From Acidimicrobiales bacterium (GTDB taxonomy: Bacteria; Actinomycetota; Acidimicrobiia; Acidimicrobiales; UBA8190), in assembly GCA_031292675.1 (NCBI GenBank), contig JARLGQ010000130.1:1-36560 (forward strand): DNA of 36,560 nt, written 5' to 3'. The notes beneath the pieces were generated by a model, which made no database searches, was not told the DNA's origin, and saw only the letters and a program-made list of their open reading frames with translations. Positions within the stretch are counted from its first letter, which is position 1; each line of letters begins with the position of its first letter. A program made the position numbers and the translations under genes. Shown here one piece after another: positions 23,953 to 33,136 of the stretch.

Positions 23953-25280
23953 TGAAGGGTGCCACAGGACGATCCGGCACCTGGACCTGCCATTCCGTGA
24001 CCCACGGCGCGACGTCGTCACGGCCGCGAGACTGCGTCCATGACCGCCCGTCTTGTCCTGATCGCCCTTCGCCAGGTACTGCGCTTGCTCCTGCTCTCCT
24101 GTCGATCCTCTCGCTCGAAGGATCTCGAGTTGCTCGTCTTGCGTCAAGAGCTCGCCGTTCTTCGCCGCCAGGTTCCCCACCCGAAGACGAGACGCGAAGA
24201 GAGACTCGTGCTTACCGTCCTCGAGTACCTCCGCCCGGCGCGTGAGCGCCTTTCGAACCTCTTTACTCCAGACACCCTACGGCGCTGGCATCGCGAGCTC
24301 GTGAGACGGAAGTGGGACCGACCCCATCGCATCAACCCCAACGGGCGATCCCGCTTCAGATCCAGCTCCTCGTTTGGCGTCTGGCCAAGGAGATCCGACC
24401 TGGGGATACAGGCGGATGCAGGGCGAGCTCCGAAAGCTCGGCATCGAGATCTCAGCCACCAGCATCCGCCGCATTACCGCCCCCAAGCGCCGACCCGGAC
24501 CCAAGCGAGACACCTGGCGCCAGTTCATGCGCGCTCAGGCGTCCTCGATCATCGCCTGTGACCTCTTCACCGTGGAGTCCATCGGACTCAAGACCCTGCA
24601 TGTCTTGTTCTTCATCGAGCTGCACACCCGCCGGGTGCTGATCGGTGGGGTCACCGATGGCCCGGCCAACCTCACCTGGGCCACCCAGATCGCCCGCAAC
24701 TTATCGGAGGCCAGAGAAGCACGGACCGAACCCGTGCGCTTCATCGTCCATGACCGCGACAAGCGCTTCGGCCCGTCATTCGATGAGGTGTTCAAGGCCG
24801 AAGGGATCGAGATCATCCGCACCCCGTGGCGCGCGCCCCGGGCCAATGCCTATGCCGAGCGCTGGATCCGTACGGCGCGCACGGAATGTATCGACCGCGT
24901 CATGGTGCTAGGTGCCCGGCACCTTCACCATCTGCTCTCCACATACGTCGAGCACTACAACCTCGAGCGCCCTCACCGTGGTCTCGACCTGCAGACGCCA
25001 GAAGGCGGTCCTCATCTCAAACCACTGAGCCCAGAGTCGAGCGAGATCGCGCGCCGCGACCGTCTCGGTGGGCTTATCCACGAGTACTACCGAAAGGCCT
25101 CCTGAGCCTTGTAGTTTGTTCATATGTCGAGCAGCAGCATCGACATCATCGGCGCTCATTGGACAATGATTAGTGGAAGACGCACTCTCGCTCATTGGCG
25201 CTTCGCGGCCAGTTCTCGAGGTCCCCATTTGCGACGGACCAGGGTCCTGCCACCCGCCGATTTACCGGTGGCACCCTTCA
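23953..25280 (+). mobile_element. integrase-type insertion sequence, copy 1 (frameshifted)
   Basis: A transposase-like gene (24040-25105) is flanked by a perfect 12-bp inverted repeat: TGAAGGGTGCCA at 23953-23964 and TGGCACCCTTCA at 25269-25280. The same 12 bases stand at 34083-34094, 84 bases before the start of the second copy's gene (87 here), which supports these as element ends. That gives about 1328 bp. I see no clear target-site duplication. The right-hand neighbour sequence is itself repeated at 1470-1519, so the true right end could be slightly further out. Confidence 0.7.
24040..25105 (+). pseudogene. rve/DDE integrase-type transposase with two frameshifts
   Basis: The N-terminal part (LRLLLLSCRSSRSKDLELLV, then LRQELAVLRRQV) is in one frame to about 24340. 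The segment IPLQIQLLVWRLAKEI is in a second frame to about 24395. The rest is in a third frame: DPTWGYRRMQGELRKLG, CDLFTVESIG (first catalytic Asp), VHDRDKRFG (second Asp), NAYAERWIRTARTE (catalytic Glu), ending LIHEYYRKAS. Comparison with the copy at 34167 shows one missing base at each switch. The HTH plus rve layout is that of IS3/IS481-like integrase transposases. With two deletions it is not expected to give an active enzyme. Confidence 0.8.
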
Positions 25281-25331
25281 AGGTATTTCCGTGGAGCGCG
25301 CGCAACGGAATCTCGTACCACGTGCACCACA
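25268..25331. repeat. 64-bp dispersed repeat, second copy
   Basis: Matches 1457-1519 (see there). It includes the IS right terminal repeat plus ~50 bases of outside sequence ending GTACCACGTGCACCACA. On the minus strand it could encode WCTWYEIPLRALHGNT. The first copy breaks that frame with an indel, so coding is not supported in both. Confidence 0.65.
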
Positions 25332-25342
25332 GTTCGCCGCTA

Positions 25343-25633
25343 TCAGGGCGTTCTGAACACATCATGAGTACCCACGCGTCGCCAGATGATGTGAGTTTCA
25401 CCGAGGCGGATCTCACTCCCGTACTCGAAGGTCGCTCGTCCGTCGGCGGCCCACGTCATCTCAAAGATGCCGGCGGCCCCCTTCACGCCCTTCACCCGAA
25501 GACTCGATCGAAACGCTCCCGCTTTGAGGTCGGCTACGAAGAGCGCAACCACCGCTAGAAATGCTGCTTGCTGGTCAGCCGAGAGCGCGTCGAAGTCGGC
25601 GCCGAAGCGGGCCAACCAGGCAAAGGTGGGCAC
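25343..25633 (-). CDS. RelE/ParE-superfamily toxin of a type II toxin-antitoxin pair
   Basis: A 96-residue product with an N-terminal helix (ALSADQQAAFLAVVALFVAD) and the beta-sheet portion FRSSLRVKGVKGAAGIFEMT, then WAADGRATFEYG, ending HIIWRRVGTHDVFRTP. This is the RelE-like pattern: basic strands, W-x-x-D-G-R-A turn and a final I-W-R-x-x-G-x-H-D strand. RelE relatives cleave mRNA on the ribosome, ParE relatives poison gyrase; the sequence does not settle which applies here. GTG start 6 bases after the stop of the AbrB-type gene, so it is co-translated with its antitoxin. The gene ends close to the right end of the IS copy. Confidence 0.72.
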   Translation of the reverse strand: MPTFAWLARFGADFDALSADQQAAFLAVVALFVADLKAGAFRSSLRVKGVKGAAGIFEMTWAADGRATFEYGSEIRLGETHIIWRRVGTHDVFRTP

Positions 25634-25639
25634 GCTCTG

Positions 25640-25948
25640 TCAGCGAGCGCGCCGCGGCCGCCCCGGAGCTTTTGCCCGACTCCCCAAGGCCGTGAGGAGC
25701 TCCTCGCCGGAGCCGAAGATTTCCAGACGATCGCCGGCAAGATCGGTATCCGCTTCCCGCTCCCCCTCCTGCCACTCCTTCGTCCAAAACCACGCCTGGG
25801 TGGCGTCGATGATCTTCTGCGGCCGGAGCAGAATCCCCTCGGCGGTGATCTCGGCATCTAGGAGATCGCCTTCTTCGAGATGTGCAGCGGCGCGGATCTC
25901 CTCGGGGAGAGTCAGTTGCCCTTTGGCCCGCAGTGTGGTCCTCGACAT
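25640..25948 (-). CDS. AbrB/SpoVT-type antitoxin
   Basis: 102 residues. The N-terminal swapped-hairpin DNA-binding domain is clear: MSRTTLRAKGQLTLPEEIRA, then AAHLEEGDLLDAEITAEGIL and LRPQKIID. The C-terminal half (ATQAWFWTKEWQEGEREADT) is helical and charged and would bind and neutralise the toxin encoded next. Antitoxin first, toxin second, on the same strand is the usual order. The pair is likely autoregulated through the palindrome at 25976-25990, 28 bases before the start. Confidence 0.78.
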   Translation of the reverse strand: MSRTTLRAKGQLTLPEEIRAAAHLEEGDLLDAEITAEGILLRPQKIIDATQAWFWTKEWQEGEREADTDLAGDRLEIFGSGEELLTALGSRAKAPGRPRRAR

Positions 25949-25975
25949 GACCCCAGCCTAGCAGACGTTCCGAAT

Positions 25976-25990
25976 ATCGGATAGTCCGAT
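25976..25990. promoter_or_regulatory. candidate toxin-antitoxin operator
   Basis: ATCGGA-TAG-TCCGAT, a perfect 6-bp inverted repeat. It partly overlaps a second small palindrome, CCGAATATCGG, just downstream of it toward the gene. Position upstream of an AbrB-type antitoxin fits autorepression; this is inference. Confidence 0.45.
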
Positions 25991-26111
25991 TGTCATACTT
26001 TAGTTCGGCACAAGGTGGAACCAGCGGGGTATGCCCGCTTTTATACACAGTCCCAGCTCAGCGGCCTGATCGACATTTTCGTGCCCTTCAGGTCGCCGAC
26101 CGGGCGCCCAG

Positions 26112-26762
26112 GTGCTGGTGGCCGCTGGCCGGGGTGCCTTCGGGAGCTCGGCGGGCCGTGGCGCGCGTGAGGCTGCAGCCCGGCTGGGCATCGGGGTCGT
26201 GGCGGTTGTGCCCCACGACGAGGTGCCCGACGAGCCCGACGCCGACGTTCTCCTCGCGGCGGGCTCGTTCGCCGACGACGTGGTGCTCATCCGCCGGCTA
26301 CGCCGGCGGCCCCCGGTGGTGGCGGCGGTCGCCACCGGGCTGGGCGCGTTCGCGGCCCATGTCCGAGCCGAGGGCGTCCTGGCCCCGTCCCAGTGGGAAG
26401 AGGGGGCCCGCTTCCACCCCGACACGGGGCCCCGCCCCGCCGATGTCGTGCGATCGCTGCGGGCCCGGGTAACGCCGTTCCTCGGGACCCGCCCCGGCCT
26501 CGGCGGCGTCGACTACCCAGCCGCCCAGGCTTATGCGGCGGGACTCATCGCGCTCCGCTGCGTGCAAGACGCGGGAGTGGTCGAGAACGACGCCCTTTAC
26601 GCGGCCGCCCGCCGGCTGCGCTGCACCACGTTCTTCGGCCGATTCGGGCTCGGGTCCGACGGGTGTCAGGCCGACCACGCAATGCTCGTCGTTCAATGGC
26701 CCGGGCAGGGCAAGCGGCTCGTCTGGCCCCCGTCGCTGGCCGAAGTCTCGGTCGCAGTATGA
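26112..26762 (+). pseudogene. periplasmic-binding-protein (Leu/Ile/Val-type) fragment
   Basis: A frame of about 216 residues whose second half reads TRPGLGGVDYPAAQAYAAGL, ENDALYAAARRLRCTTFFGR, FGLGSDGCQADHAMLVVQW and KRLVWPPSLAEV. This is the C-terminal lobe of a branched-chain amino-acid-type substrate-binding protein (Peripla_BP_6: ...FGxFxxDxxxGxQxGHxxxVxQW.G..xxVWP). The first half is consistent with the middle of the fold. There is no signal peptide or N-terminal lobe; a complete protein would be about 380-420 residues. No permease or ATPase genes lie nearby, so this is most likely a truncated relic. Confidence 0.6.
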
Positions 26763-26872
26763 CGGGGCTACGCCAGCTACTTGGCTCAGGACGACGGCCT
26801 CGTGCGCACACCCTCGGTTGTTCCGTCCCCACGGCACGAACTAGACCCAGGCGTGCGCTCCCGCGCCCGCAG

Positions 26873-27055
26873 TCAGGCCTCGCCTCCGTACTCGTCGTTG
26901 TCCTCGGACTGCCCGCTATCGATCACGCGGCCATGCGCAGCCCGATAGGCCAGATAGTCGTCTCGTGATCCGAGCGCTTGGCAGGCGTCGCCAAGGTCGC
27001 ATTCACCGATGCCTTCGCCATACTCGACCAGAAGGCCATCACATACCACCGTCAT
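26873..27055 (-). CDS. small hypothetical protein, second gene of an overlapping pair
   Basis: 60 residues from the ATG at 27055: MTVVCDGLLVEYGEGIGECD, then LGDACQALGSRDDYLAYRAA and an acidic tail. The ATG overlaps the TGA of the upstream gene (ATGA), and GGAG lies just before it. An alternative ATG three codons earlier (27064) would lengthen the overlap. Acidic, three cysteines, no family recognised. Confidence 0.5.
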   Translation of the reverse strand: MTVVCDGLLVEYGEGIGECDLGDACQALGSRDDYLAYRAAHGRVIDSGQSEDNDEYGGEA

Positions 27056-27216
27056 ATACTCCATCGTAAGTAACTGGCGGGCCCCGGGTCAGGTGGGCGC
27101 GGAGCGCCCCAACCTTCGATCCGCTCGACAACGACGTACCGCACGGCGAAGGGACGCTCGTCATGCCTACCCACTGAAACCACCAATGCGATGACCTGGT
27201 AGACGCCGTCGGCCAT
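27052..27216 (-). CDS. small hypothetical protein, first gene of an overlapping pair
   Basis: 54 residues: MADGVYQVIALVVSVGRHDE, then RPFAVRYVVVERIEGWGAPR, ending SYLRWSI. A strong ribosome-binding site (AGAGGAG, 6 bases before the ATG at 27216) and the four-base stop/start overlap with the next gene support it. The beta-strand-rich composition looks like protein. Short enough to be missed by standard length cut-offs. No family recognised. Confidence 0.5.
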   Translation of the reverse strand: MADGVYQVIALVVSVGRHDERPFAVRYVVVERIEGWGAPRPPDPGPASYLRWSI

Positions 27217-27428
27217 TTCGGACTCCTCTGGTGCTCAGCCATTGATGGCATTGGGATGGCGGTCGTCGATGGTGCCGGCCGTTTGGGTCGACTCTCCCTC
27301 CTGCCAGGATCGTGTTGACCGAGCCAGCGCAGGGGTGGGTGCGGCTGCACGCACCCCGAGGCGCAGGCTGTCAGGTGCTCCACCCCTACGGGGCGCCGGA
27401 ACGACTCTGAACGATCCGAGTCCCACGT

Positions 27429-28652
<1,224 letters not shown>

Positions 28653-28708
28653 AATGGCGATCCTACGGCGAGCCTAGCTCGCGGGTAGTGGCTCAGTTTG
28701 AGGCGACG

Positions 28709-28918
28709 TCACCGTTCTCGCCACGGAGCGTGAGCTGAGAACGGTCGGGCCAGATCGAAGCGAGTGCATCTTTGACAGACCGTGAGATCCTTGGGGATGG
28801 GGAGGGTCGTGTCGATTCGGCGACCGCACTTGCTCCGACCTTTGATAGCCGACTCGCAGTGCTTCTCGGTCGGTTCGACCTCGGAGGTGATCAGACCGTA
28901 GACGCGGCGCTCTGCCAT
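28709..28918 (-). CDS. small Cys-rich hypothetical protein
   Basis: About 69 residues from the ATG at 28918: MAERRVYGLITSEVEPTEKH, then CESAIKGRSKCGRRIDTTLP, IPKDLTVCQRCTRFDLARPF. The four cysteines (C..C and CQRC) are spaced like a small zinc knuckle. No good ribosome-binding site is visible and a longer upstream frame to 28990 is open, so the start is uncertain. No family recognised. Confidence 0.45.
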   Translation of the reverse strand: MAERRVYGLITSEVEPTEKHCESAIKGRSKCGRRIDTTLPIPKDLTVCQRCTRFDLARPFSAHAPWRER

Positions 28919-29104
28919 AGGCCAAGCGTAGGTCCGGGGTTGACCACAGGTCACGGGTACGCTGGCAGCGGAGCCCGCATCCACGATCAAAATGTCACCG
29001 GCCCGGCGGCAGGGCCGAAGGTGCTCTAGACGGCGCTAGCTCGGGCCGACTGGGTGCTCATGTCCGTGCCCGGTGGCAGGCGTCTTGGGCGACCGGAGGA
29101 ACCA

Positions 29105-30586
29105 GTGACGGCGAGCGCGCACACACCCGTGGGAACGGAGCTCACGGAAGCGGACAAGCCCTTCCATGTGGAGCAGCACGGCATCGACTACATCCCCGAG
29201 AGCGAGCGGTGGGCGAAGCCGCGGGACTTGTTCGGGATGTGGGCGGGCGCCAGCTTCCAGATCGAGTATTTCGTCTACGGCGCAATCTTGATGACGTTCG
29301 GGTTCACCTTTGTCCAGGCTGCCGTCCTGATCGTCCTAGGCAACTTGTCCTTCGTCCTGCTTGGCTTGTGCAGCCTGCAAGGCCCCGACGCCGGCACGAC
29401 CGTGTTCGCCATCAACCGGGCCAGCTACGGACCCAACGGTTCGCGGCTCATCTCGCTGTTCAACTGGCTGACCCAGATCGGCTTCGAGGCCGAGGGATTG
29501 ATCCTCATCGTGGGAGCCGCCTTGGTGCTCACGTCGAAAGCGGGCTTCCTACCGGGGACGCCGGCCAAAGTGGGTTTCATCATCCTCGCCGTGCTCATCC
29601 AGCTCATCGTGCCGTTCTTCGGTCACGCCACCATGGTGAAGACCCTGCGGGCGCTCATCATCCCCTTCGTTGTGCTGTACGCGGTCTTGTTGGCCTTCTC
29701 GGCCAGGCACGTGGACCTACACGGGGTCGCACACGGGGCCAACTGGCAGACCTTCATGGTGGGCCTGGCGTTCACGATCACCTTGAGCGGCCTGGGGTGG
29801 ACGGAGAACGGAAACGACTATTCGCGCTACCTGCCCCCCGACGCGTCCAAAAAGGCCATCGTGGGGTGGGTCTTCCTGGGGACGGCGATACCAGAGATCC
29901 TGGTCATGTTGCTCGGCGCCGCCGTAGGCACCTTCCTCACCAGGGTAGGCACGTCACCCAACCCGTTCGCGCCGCTGGCGCGCACGACCACCATCCCGAG
30001 CGGCTTCGTAGTGGTGTTCCTCGTCTTCGCCGTGGTCCAGTTGTTCGCGGTCAACAGCCTGGACCTGTACTCCTCGGGCGTGACCCTGCAGGCCATGGGT
30101 GTGCACATCAAGCGGTACCAGGCGGTGCTGGTCGACAGTGCCATCTGTCTCGGGGTGACGAGCTACGCCGTGTTCAATTCCTCCTTCAACACGCTGCTCC
30201 GGAACTTCGTGGCAGTCGTGATCTGTTGGATCGCGCCGTGGGCGGCCATCTACCTAGTGGACTGGGGTCTGCGGAGGTGGAGGTACGTGCCCGCCGAGCT
30301 CCAGCGCACCGACCGCGCCAGCTTGTACTGGGGCATCGGGGGTGTCCACTGGCCGGCGATCGTCGCTCAGGCGGCCGGCAGTACGGCCGCCGTCCTAGCG
30401 CTCAGCCAACCCTTCTACCAGGGACCCATCGCCACGGCAGCTGGCGGGGGCGGCGCGGACTTCAGCGTCTTCACCGGCATGTTCGTGGGTGGGCTGGTAT
30501 ACCTGGTGCTGGCGCGGCGGGGGGTCCATCTCCAGGCCGTCGCCCAGGACGAGATCCTCGAGAGCAATGAGGCGGTGACGGCGTGA
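29105..30586 (+). CDS. NCS1-family permease (purine/cytosine/HMP-type)
   Basis: 493 residues, about 12 membrane helices. The N-terminus has EQHGIDYIPESERWAKPRDL, FGMWAGASFQIEYFVYGAIL and the conserved QGPDAGTTVFAINRASYGPN segment. SGLGWTENGNDYSRYLPPDA in the middle is the NCS1 signature for a nucleobase-cation symporter. GTG 29105 is chosen because GGAGG lies five bases upstream; the frame is open further upstream. Substrates of the family include cytosine, allantoin, uracil and hydroxymethylpyrimidine. The proximity of thiD makes HMP uptake an attractive guess, but thiD is on the opposite strand and no thiamine riboswitch was seen. Confidence 0.88.
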   Translation: MTASAHTPVGTELTEADKPFHVEQHGIDYIPESERWAKPRDLFGMWAGASFQIEYFVYGAILMTFGFTFVQAAVLIVLGNLSFVLLGLCSLQGPDAGTTVFAINRASYGPNGSRLISLFNWLTQIGFEAEGLILIVGAALVLTSKAGFLPGTPAKVGFIILAVLIQLIVPFFGHATMVKTLRALIIPFVVLYAVLLAFSARHVDLHGVAHGANWQTFMVGLAFTITLSGLGWTENGNDYSRYLPPDASKKAIVGWVFLGTAIPEILVMLLGAAVGTFLTRVGTSPNPFAPLARTTTIPSGFVVVFLVFAVVQLFAVNSLDLYSSGVTLQAMGVHIKRYQAVLVDSAICLGVTSYAVFNSSFNTLLRNFVAVVICWIAPWAAIYLVDWGLRRWRYVPAELQRTDRASLYWGIGGVHWPAIVAQAAGSTAAVLALSQPFYQGPIATAAGGGGADFSVFTGMFVGGLVYLVLARRGVHLQAVAQDEILESNEAVTA

Positions 30587-30603
30587 AGCCCTCTGGCCCC
30601 CGG

Positions 30604-30807
30604 TTACGTATTCCGTTCGCGGGTCAGGTCGAAGTGCTCGCTAACTTCTTCGAGCGTCCACGGCTGGCGACAATCGAAGCCGAAGCGCAGCCGGAGAATG
30701 GTTGCCTCGCGTTTGTCGAGCGGTGCGTGCAGCCGGTTGACCTCATCGATGAGCAGCCCTTCGGCCGTATGGTCGAACGGCGACGTGGCGTTGACGTCGG
30801 CCACCAC
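30604..30807 (-). pseudogene. sigma-70 region 4 fragment
   Basis: The frame reads HAPLDKREATILRLRFGFDC, then RQPWTLEEVSEHFDLTRER and stops at NT. This matches the start of sigma region 4.2 (L..RE..IL.LRFG....P.TLEEVG..F..TRERIRQIE), but ends before the last helix. Upstream, ADVNATSPFDHTAEGLLIDE resembles the end of region 3. The expected 200-300 residues before it are missing. Probably a relic of an RpoD-like sigma factor, lying in the 286-bp gap between the permease and the gene at 30873. Confidence 0.6.
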
Positions 30808-30872
30808 AGAACTCCGCTGGCTAGGGTGAGGAACCGCGTTCGTCCGCTAGCGCGAGCCCGAGGGAGGAAACC

Positions 30873-31172
30873 ATGCCAGTCGCGTTCGATGAGGTCGTGG
30901 AGCGAATCACCGAGGCGGCGCGTCACGTAGAAGCCGACGAGGGCGCTTCGCCCGTCCTGGTCGCCGTCGTCCGGGAATTCCGGGCGAAGCTTGCGAAGGC
31001 GGAGAAGCGCGCGACCGATGGCGTACCCGGTCACGACTCCGTGATGGAGCTCGAGCAGGCCGGCGATAGCGCTAAGGCGGCGGCCGAAGCCGACCCGGGG
31101 TTGTCGACTGATTCCCGTGAGTCGGTGCTCGCTGCTCACCTAGCGATCTGCAAGCTGAAGGCCGGCGCCTGA
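30873..31172 (+). CDS. small acidic/helical hypothetical protein
   Basis: 99 residues beginning MPVAFDEVVERITEAARHVE and ending VLAAHLAICKLKAGA. Almost entirely predicted helix with Ala, Glu and Lys. The ATG has GGGAGG about six bases upstream. No family recognised. A strong bidirectional hairpin terminator lies about 180 bases downstream. Confidence 0.6.
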   Translation: MPVAFDEVVERITEAARHVEADEGASPVLVAVVREFRAKLAKAEKRATDGVPGHDSVMELEQAGDSAKAAAEADPGLSTDSRESVLAAHLAICKLKAGA

Positions 31173-31910
31173 CGCCACGACGCGCTTGGTGGCGAAGATA
31201 GAACGCGCAGTTTCCGCCCTCTTCACGTGCACGGCTCTCTTCCGAGGAAAGTCTCAGGTGGGTGACCCGGATGGGATCTTCGGCACTCACAGGGATGGAC
31301 TCACCTTGGCCTCGGTGAACGTCCTACCGCGTGCGGTTCCGCCTCACTCACGCGACAACGCCCGCGCTTTCCCGATCGGAAAGGCGGGCGTTGTTCTTCG
31401 GTTGCTCTCGCCTCGGACGGGGTGGACGGGACCTTCGGTACGGCTCAAAATGCCGTGATTTTCGCGACTGGACCCAGCAAGATCCTTGCTAGGTCGATTG
31501 CCGTCAATGCTTCCCGAAGTTCAGCCCGACTCGGGCGACGCAGATGTCACCCGAATGGTCCAGTCCCGGCGAGGCGCTCTGCACAGATCCAAACCGGCCA
31601 GGTGCCTCACCTCCTCGGTGGAACGACCTTCTTCTCCCACTATGGACCCTTTGCGTGCGCATAGATAGTGCCTACGACGAGAGTCTTGTGCGCTTGATCT
31701 CAAGACGTCACCATAGGGACTCGGACGGCTTCTCTCAGCGAGAGAGCATCAGCGCTGACAAACCTGTTCTGTTGACACTTGGGCTTGCGCCCGCTGGGTC
31801 CCTGGCAGCTAAATTGCCTTTAGAGCGCGGCTCAGTCACGCAGGTTGCGCGTCGTAGTCGGCTGCCAGGGTTTCCCGCAAGCGGCATGCGTGGACGGAAA
31901 AGGCAACGCC
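31173..31910. other. 738-bp region without a convincing gene
   Basis: Contains the terminator hairpin at 31355-31394 and a short palindrome AGCAAG-ATC-CTTGCT at 31476-31490. No frame shows a recognisable product or good start. The last ~100 bases form the leader of the cold-shock-type gene. Confidence 0.45.
31355..31394. terminator. strong hairpin terminator
   Basis: ACAACGCCCGC pairs with GCGGGCGTTGT, and inside it CTTTCC pairs with GGAAAG across a short loop. TTCTT follows on the plus strand. The total stem is about 17 bp and GC-rich. It probably ends transcription from the gene at 30873 and could act in both directions. Confidence 0.7.
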
Positions 31911-32171
31911 ATGGCAGACGGCACCGTCAAGTGGTTCAACCCCGTAAAGCGCTTCGGGCTCATCGTTCCTGACGATCTCTCTCACTACGTGTTCGTGCAC
32001 TTCTCCTCCATCGAGGGCACCGGCCACCGCGAGCTGATGAAGGGCCAACGAGTCGATTTCGACACCAAGTCGGGGGCAAAGGGCCCGCGGGCTACGCGGG
32101 TCCGGCCGCTCCGGCCCGAGCGCGGCGACCGTCCCACGGCGGACGTCTATATAGGAAGCGAAAGACTATGA
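31911..32171 (+). CDS. cold-shock-domain protein with diverged RNA-binding motif
   Basis: 86 residues. MADGTVKWFNPVKRFGLIVP is the CspA-type N-terminus, and YVFVHFSSIEGTGHRELMKG, then QRVDFDTKSGAKGPRATRV complete the five-strand OB barrel. RNP1, usually K-G-F/Y-G-F-I, reads KRFGLI; RNP2 (VFVHFSSI) is normal. The C-terminal RPLRPERGDRPTADVYIGSE is an extra basic tail. The normal role is binding single-stranded RNA or DNA. The altered RNP1 may weaken binding. The ATG at 31911 has only a purine-rich stretch upstream. The stop overlaps a following ATG by four bases. Confidence 0.75.
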   Translation: MADGTVKWFNPVKRFGLIVPDDLSHYVFVHFSSIEGTGHRELMKGQRVDFDTKSGAKGPRATRVRPLRPERGDRPTADVYIGSERL

Positions 32172-32484
32172 CCACAGCTACTGACCGCGCGACGAAGACG
32201 GCCTCGTCTAACGGGACCAGGGCCGATCTTCGACACCATTGCGGGGATCGTCGGGTTCACCGGCACCCGAGCAGCGAACGCCGCGTTCAACCGGGCCCTC
32301 AGGGGGAGATCCAGCGCCGAACAGGCGTGGCTGCGCAGCCGCGAGCTGGCACGGCTCGATGCCCTCGCCTCGCGACTCCGTGGGCGCGACGATCTCAGTG
32401 TTCCGCCAGGTCGAGGTCAAGGCTATGTCGAAGCTCCGACACCCGTCCTCAGACATCGGCGCCCGCGACCTGCTTGCCCCGTAG
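32168..32484 (+). pseudogene. possible frameshifted gene downstream of the cold-shock gene
   Basis: An ATG overlaps the stop of the cold-shock gene (ATGA) and opens MTTATDRATKTASSNG. Around 32215 the plausible protein moves to another frame: PIFDTIAGIVGFTGTRAANA, then AFNRALRGRSSAEQAWLRSR and ELARLDALASRLRGRDDLS. Near 32398 it may shift again to VFRQVEVKAMSKLRHPSSD and end at TAG 32482-32484. The segments look like helical protein but no family is recognised. Two indels, or an unrelated spacer, would explain it. Low confidence. Confidence 0.3.
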
Positions 32485-32618
32485 TTCGCACTCGGCAACC
32501 GCTGGCTGGCCAACCAATCACTGGTGAACGCTTGCGCCCGCGGCATCTTTGACCGCCTCGTCATCACAATTCGACCCGGGCAAGACCGGGACGGGAGTCA
32601 CCCAAGCTATTCTGGTCG

Positions 32619-32969
32619 ATGATGGGAAACGGGGTCGTGACCGGCGATGCACACTTGCGGCCGCTTGAGAGGCGCGTGCGTCGGCTTGTGGCGGCCGGCG
32701 TCGACCCGGCCGAGGTGGCCTGGAGATTCCGGCGCAGCCGACGGAGCGTGAACCAGATCCTGGAGCTTGGCTCGCGGCCTCATCGCGAGGCGCGCCCGTC
32801 GGCCAACCCACAGGTGCTCCGGCCGTTGGAACGGCGGATCCTCGCCTGGCGAGAGGCCGGGGCCAGCTACGCCGAGATCGGGGCGCGCTTTCGCCGCAGT
32901 CCACAGTTTGTCCGTCGCGTGGAGGACCTGGCGCGGGCGAAGCTGGCCCGAGTCGAGAAAGACGATTAG
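32619..32969 (+). CDS. tandem helix-turn-helix protein (sigma-region-4-like)
   Basis: 116 residues made of two similar HTH units. The first is RPLERRVRRLVAAGVDPAEV with AWRFRRSRRSVNQIL; the second is RPLERRILAWREAGASYAEI with GARFRRSPQFVRRVEDL. Each has the turn and recognition helix typical of sigma region 4 or LuxR-like domains, and both are strongly basic. No dimerisation or ligand domain is present. It may bind DNA with a repeated half-site. ATG 32619 has a weak ribosome-binding site; GTG 32637, which has GGGG upstream, is an alternative. No family name can be assigned. Confidence 0.6.
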   Translation: MMGNGVVTGDAHLRPLERRVRRLVAAGVDPAEVAWRFRRSRRSVNQILELGSRPHREARPSANPQVLRPLERRILAWREAGASYAEIGARFRRSPQFVRRVEDLARAKLARVEKDD

Positions 32970-33136
32970 CAGGGCGTGACCTACGGCCGCTGATCGGCGG
33001 GACATAAACGGCGCATTGCGGCCAGTCGACGTTTGGCCGGGTCCAGCAGATCACTATCGAAGCGTGCCGATACCTCGGCAGAGGTGGCCCCGAAGAGGTG
33101 TCATTCACTCGAACGTGCCCAAGATGGCAGCGGCGT

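Noticed and set aside
25192-25416. Minus-strand 74-codon gene containing WCTWYEIPLRALHGNT
   Set aside because: It overlaps the toxin gene's end and the IS right end, and the related copy at 1457-1519 breaks the frame, so it is described as a repeat.
28660-29104. Thiamine (TPP) riboswitch upstream of thiO'/thiD or of the permease
   Set aside because: The conserved CTGAGA and ACCCTTTGAACCTGA-type words were looked for on both strands and not found.
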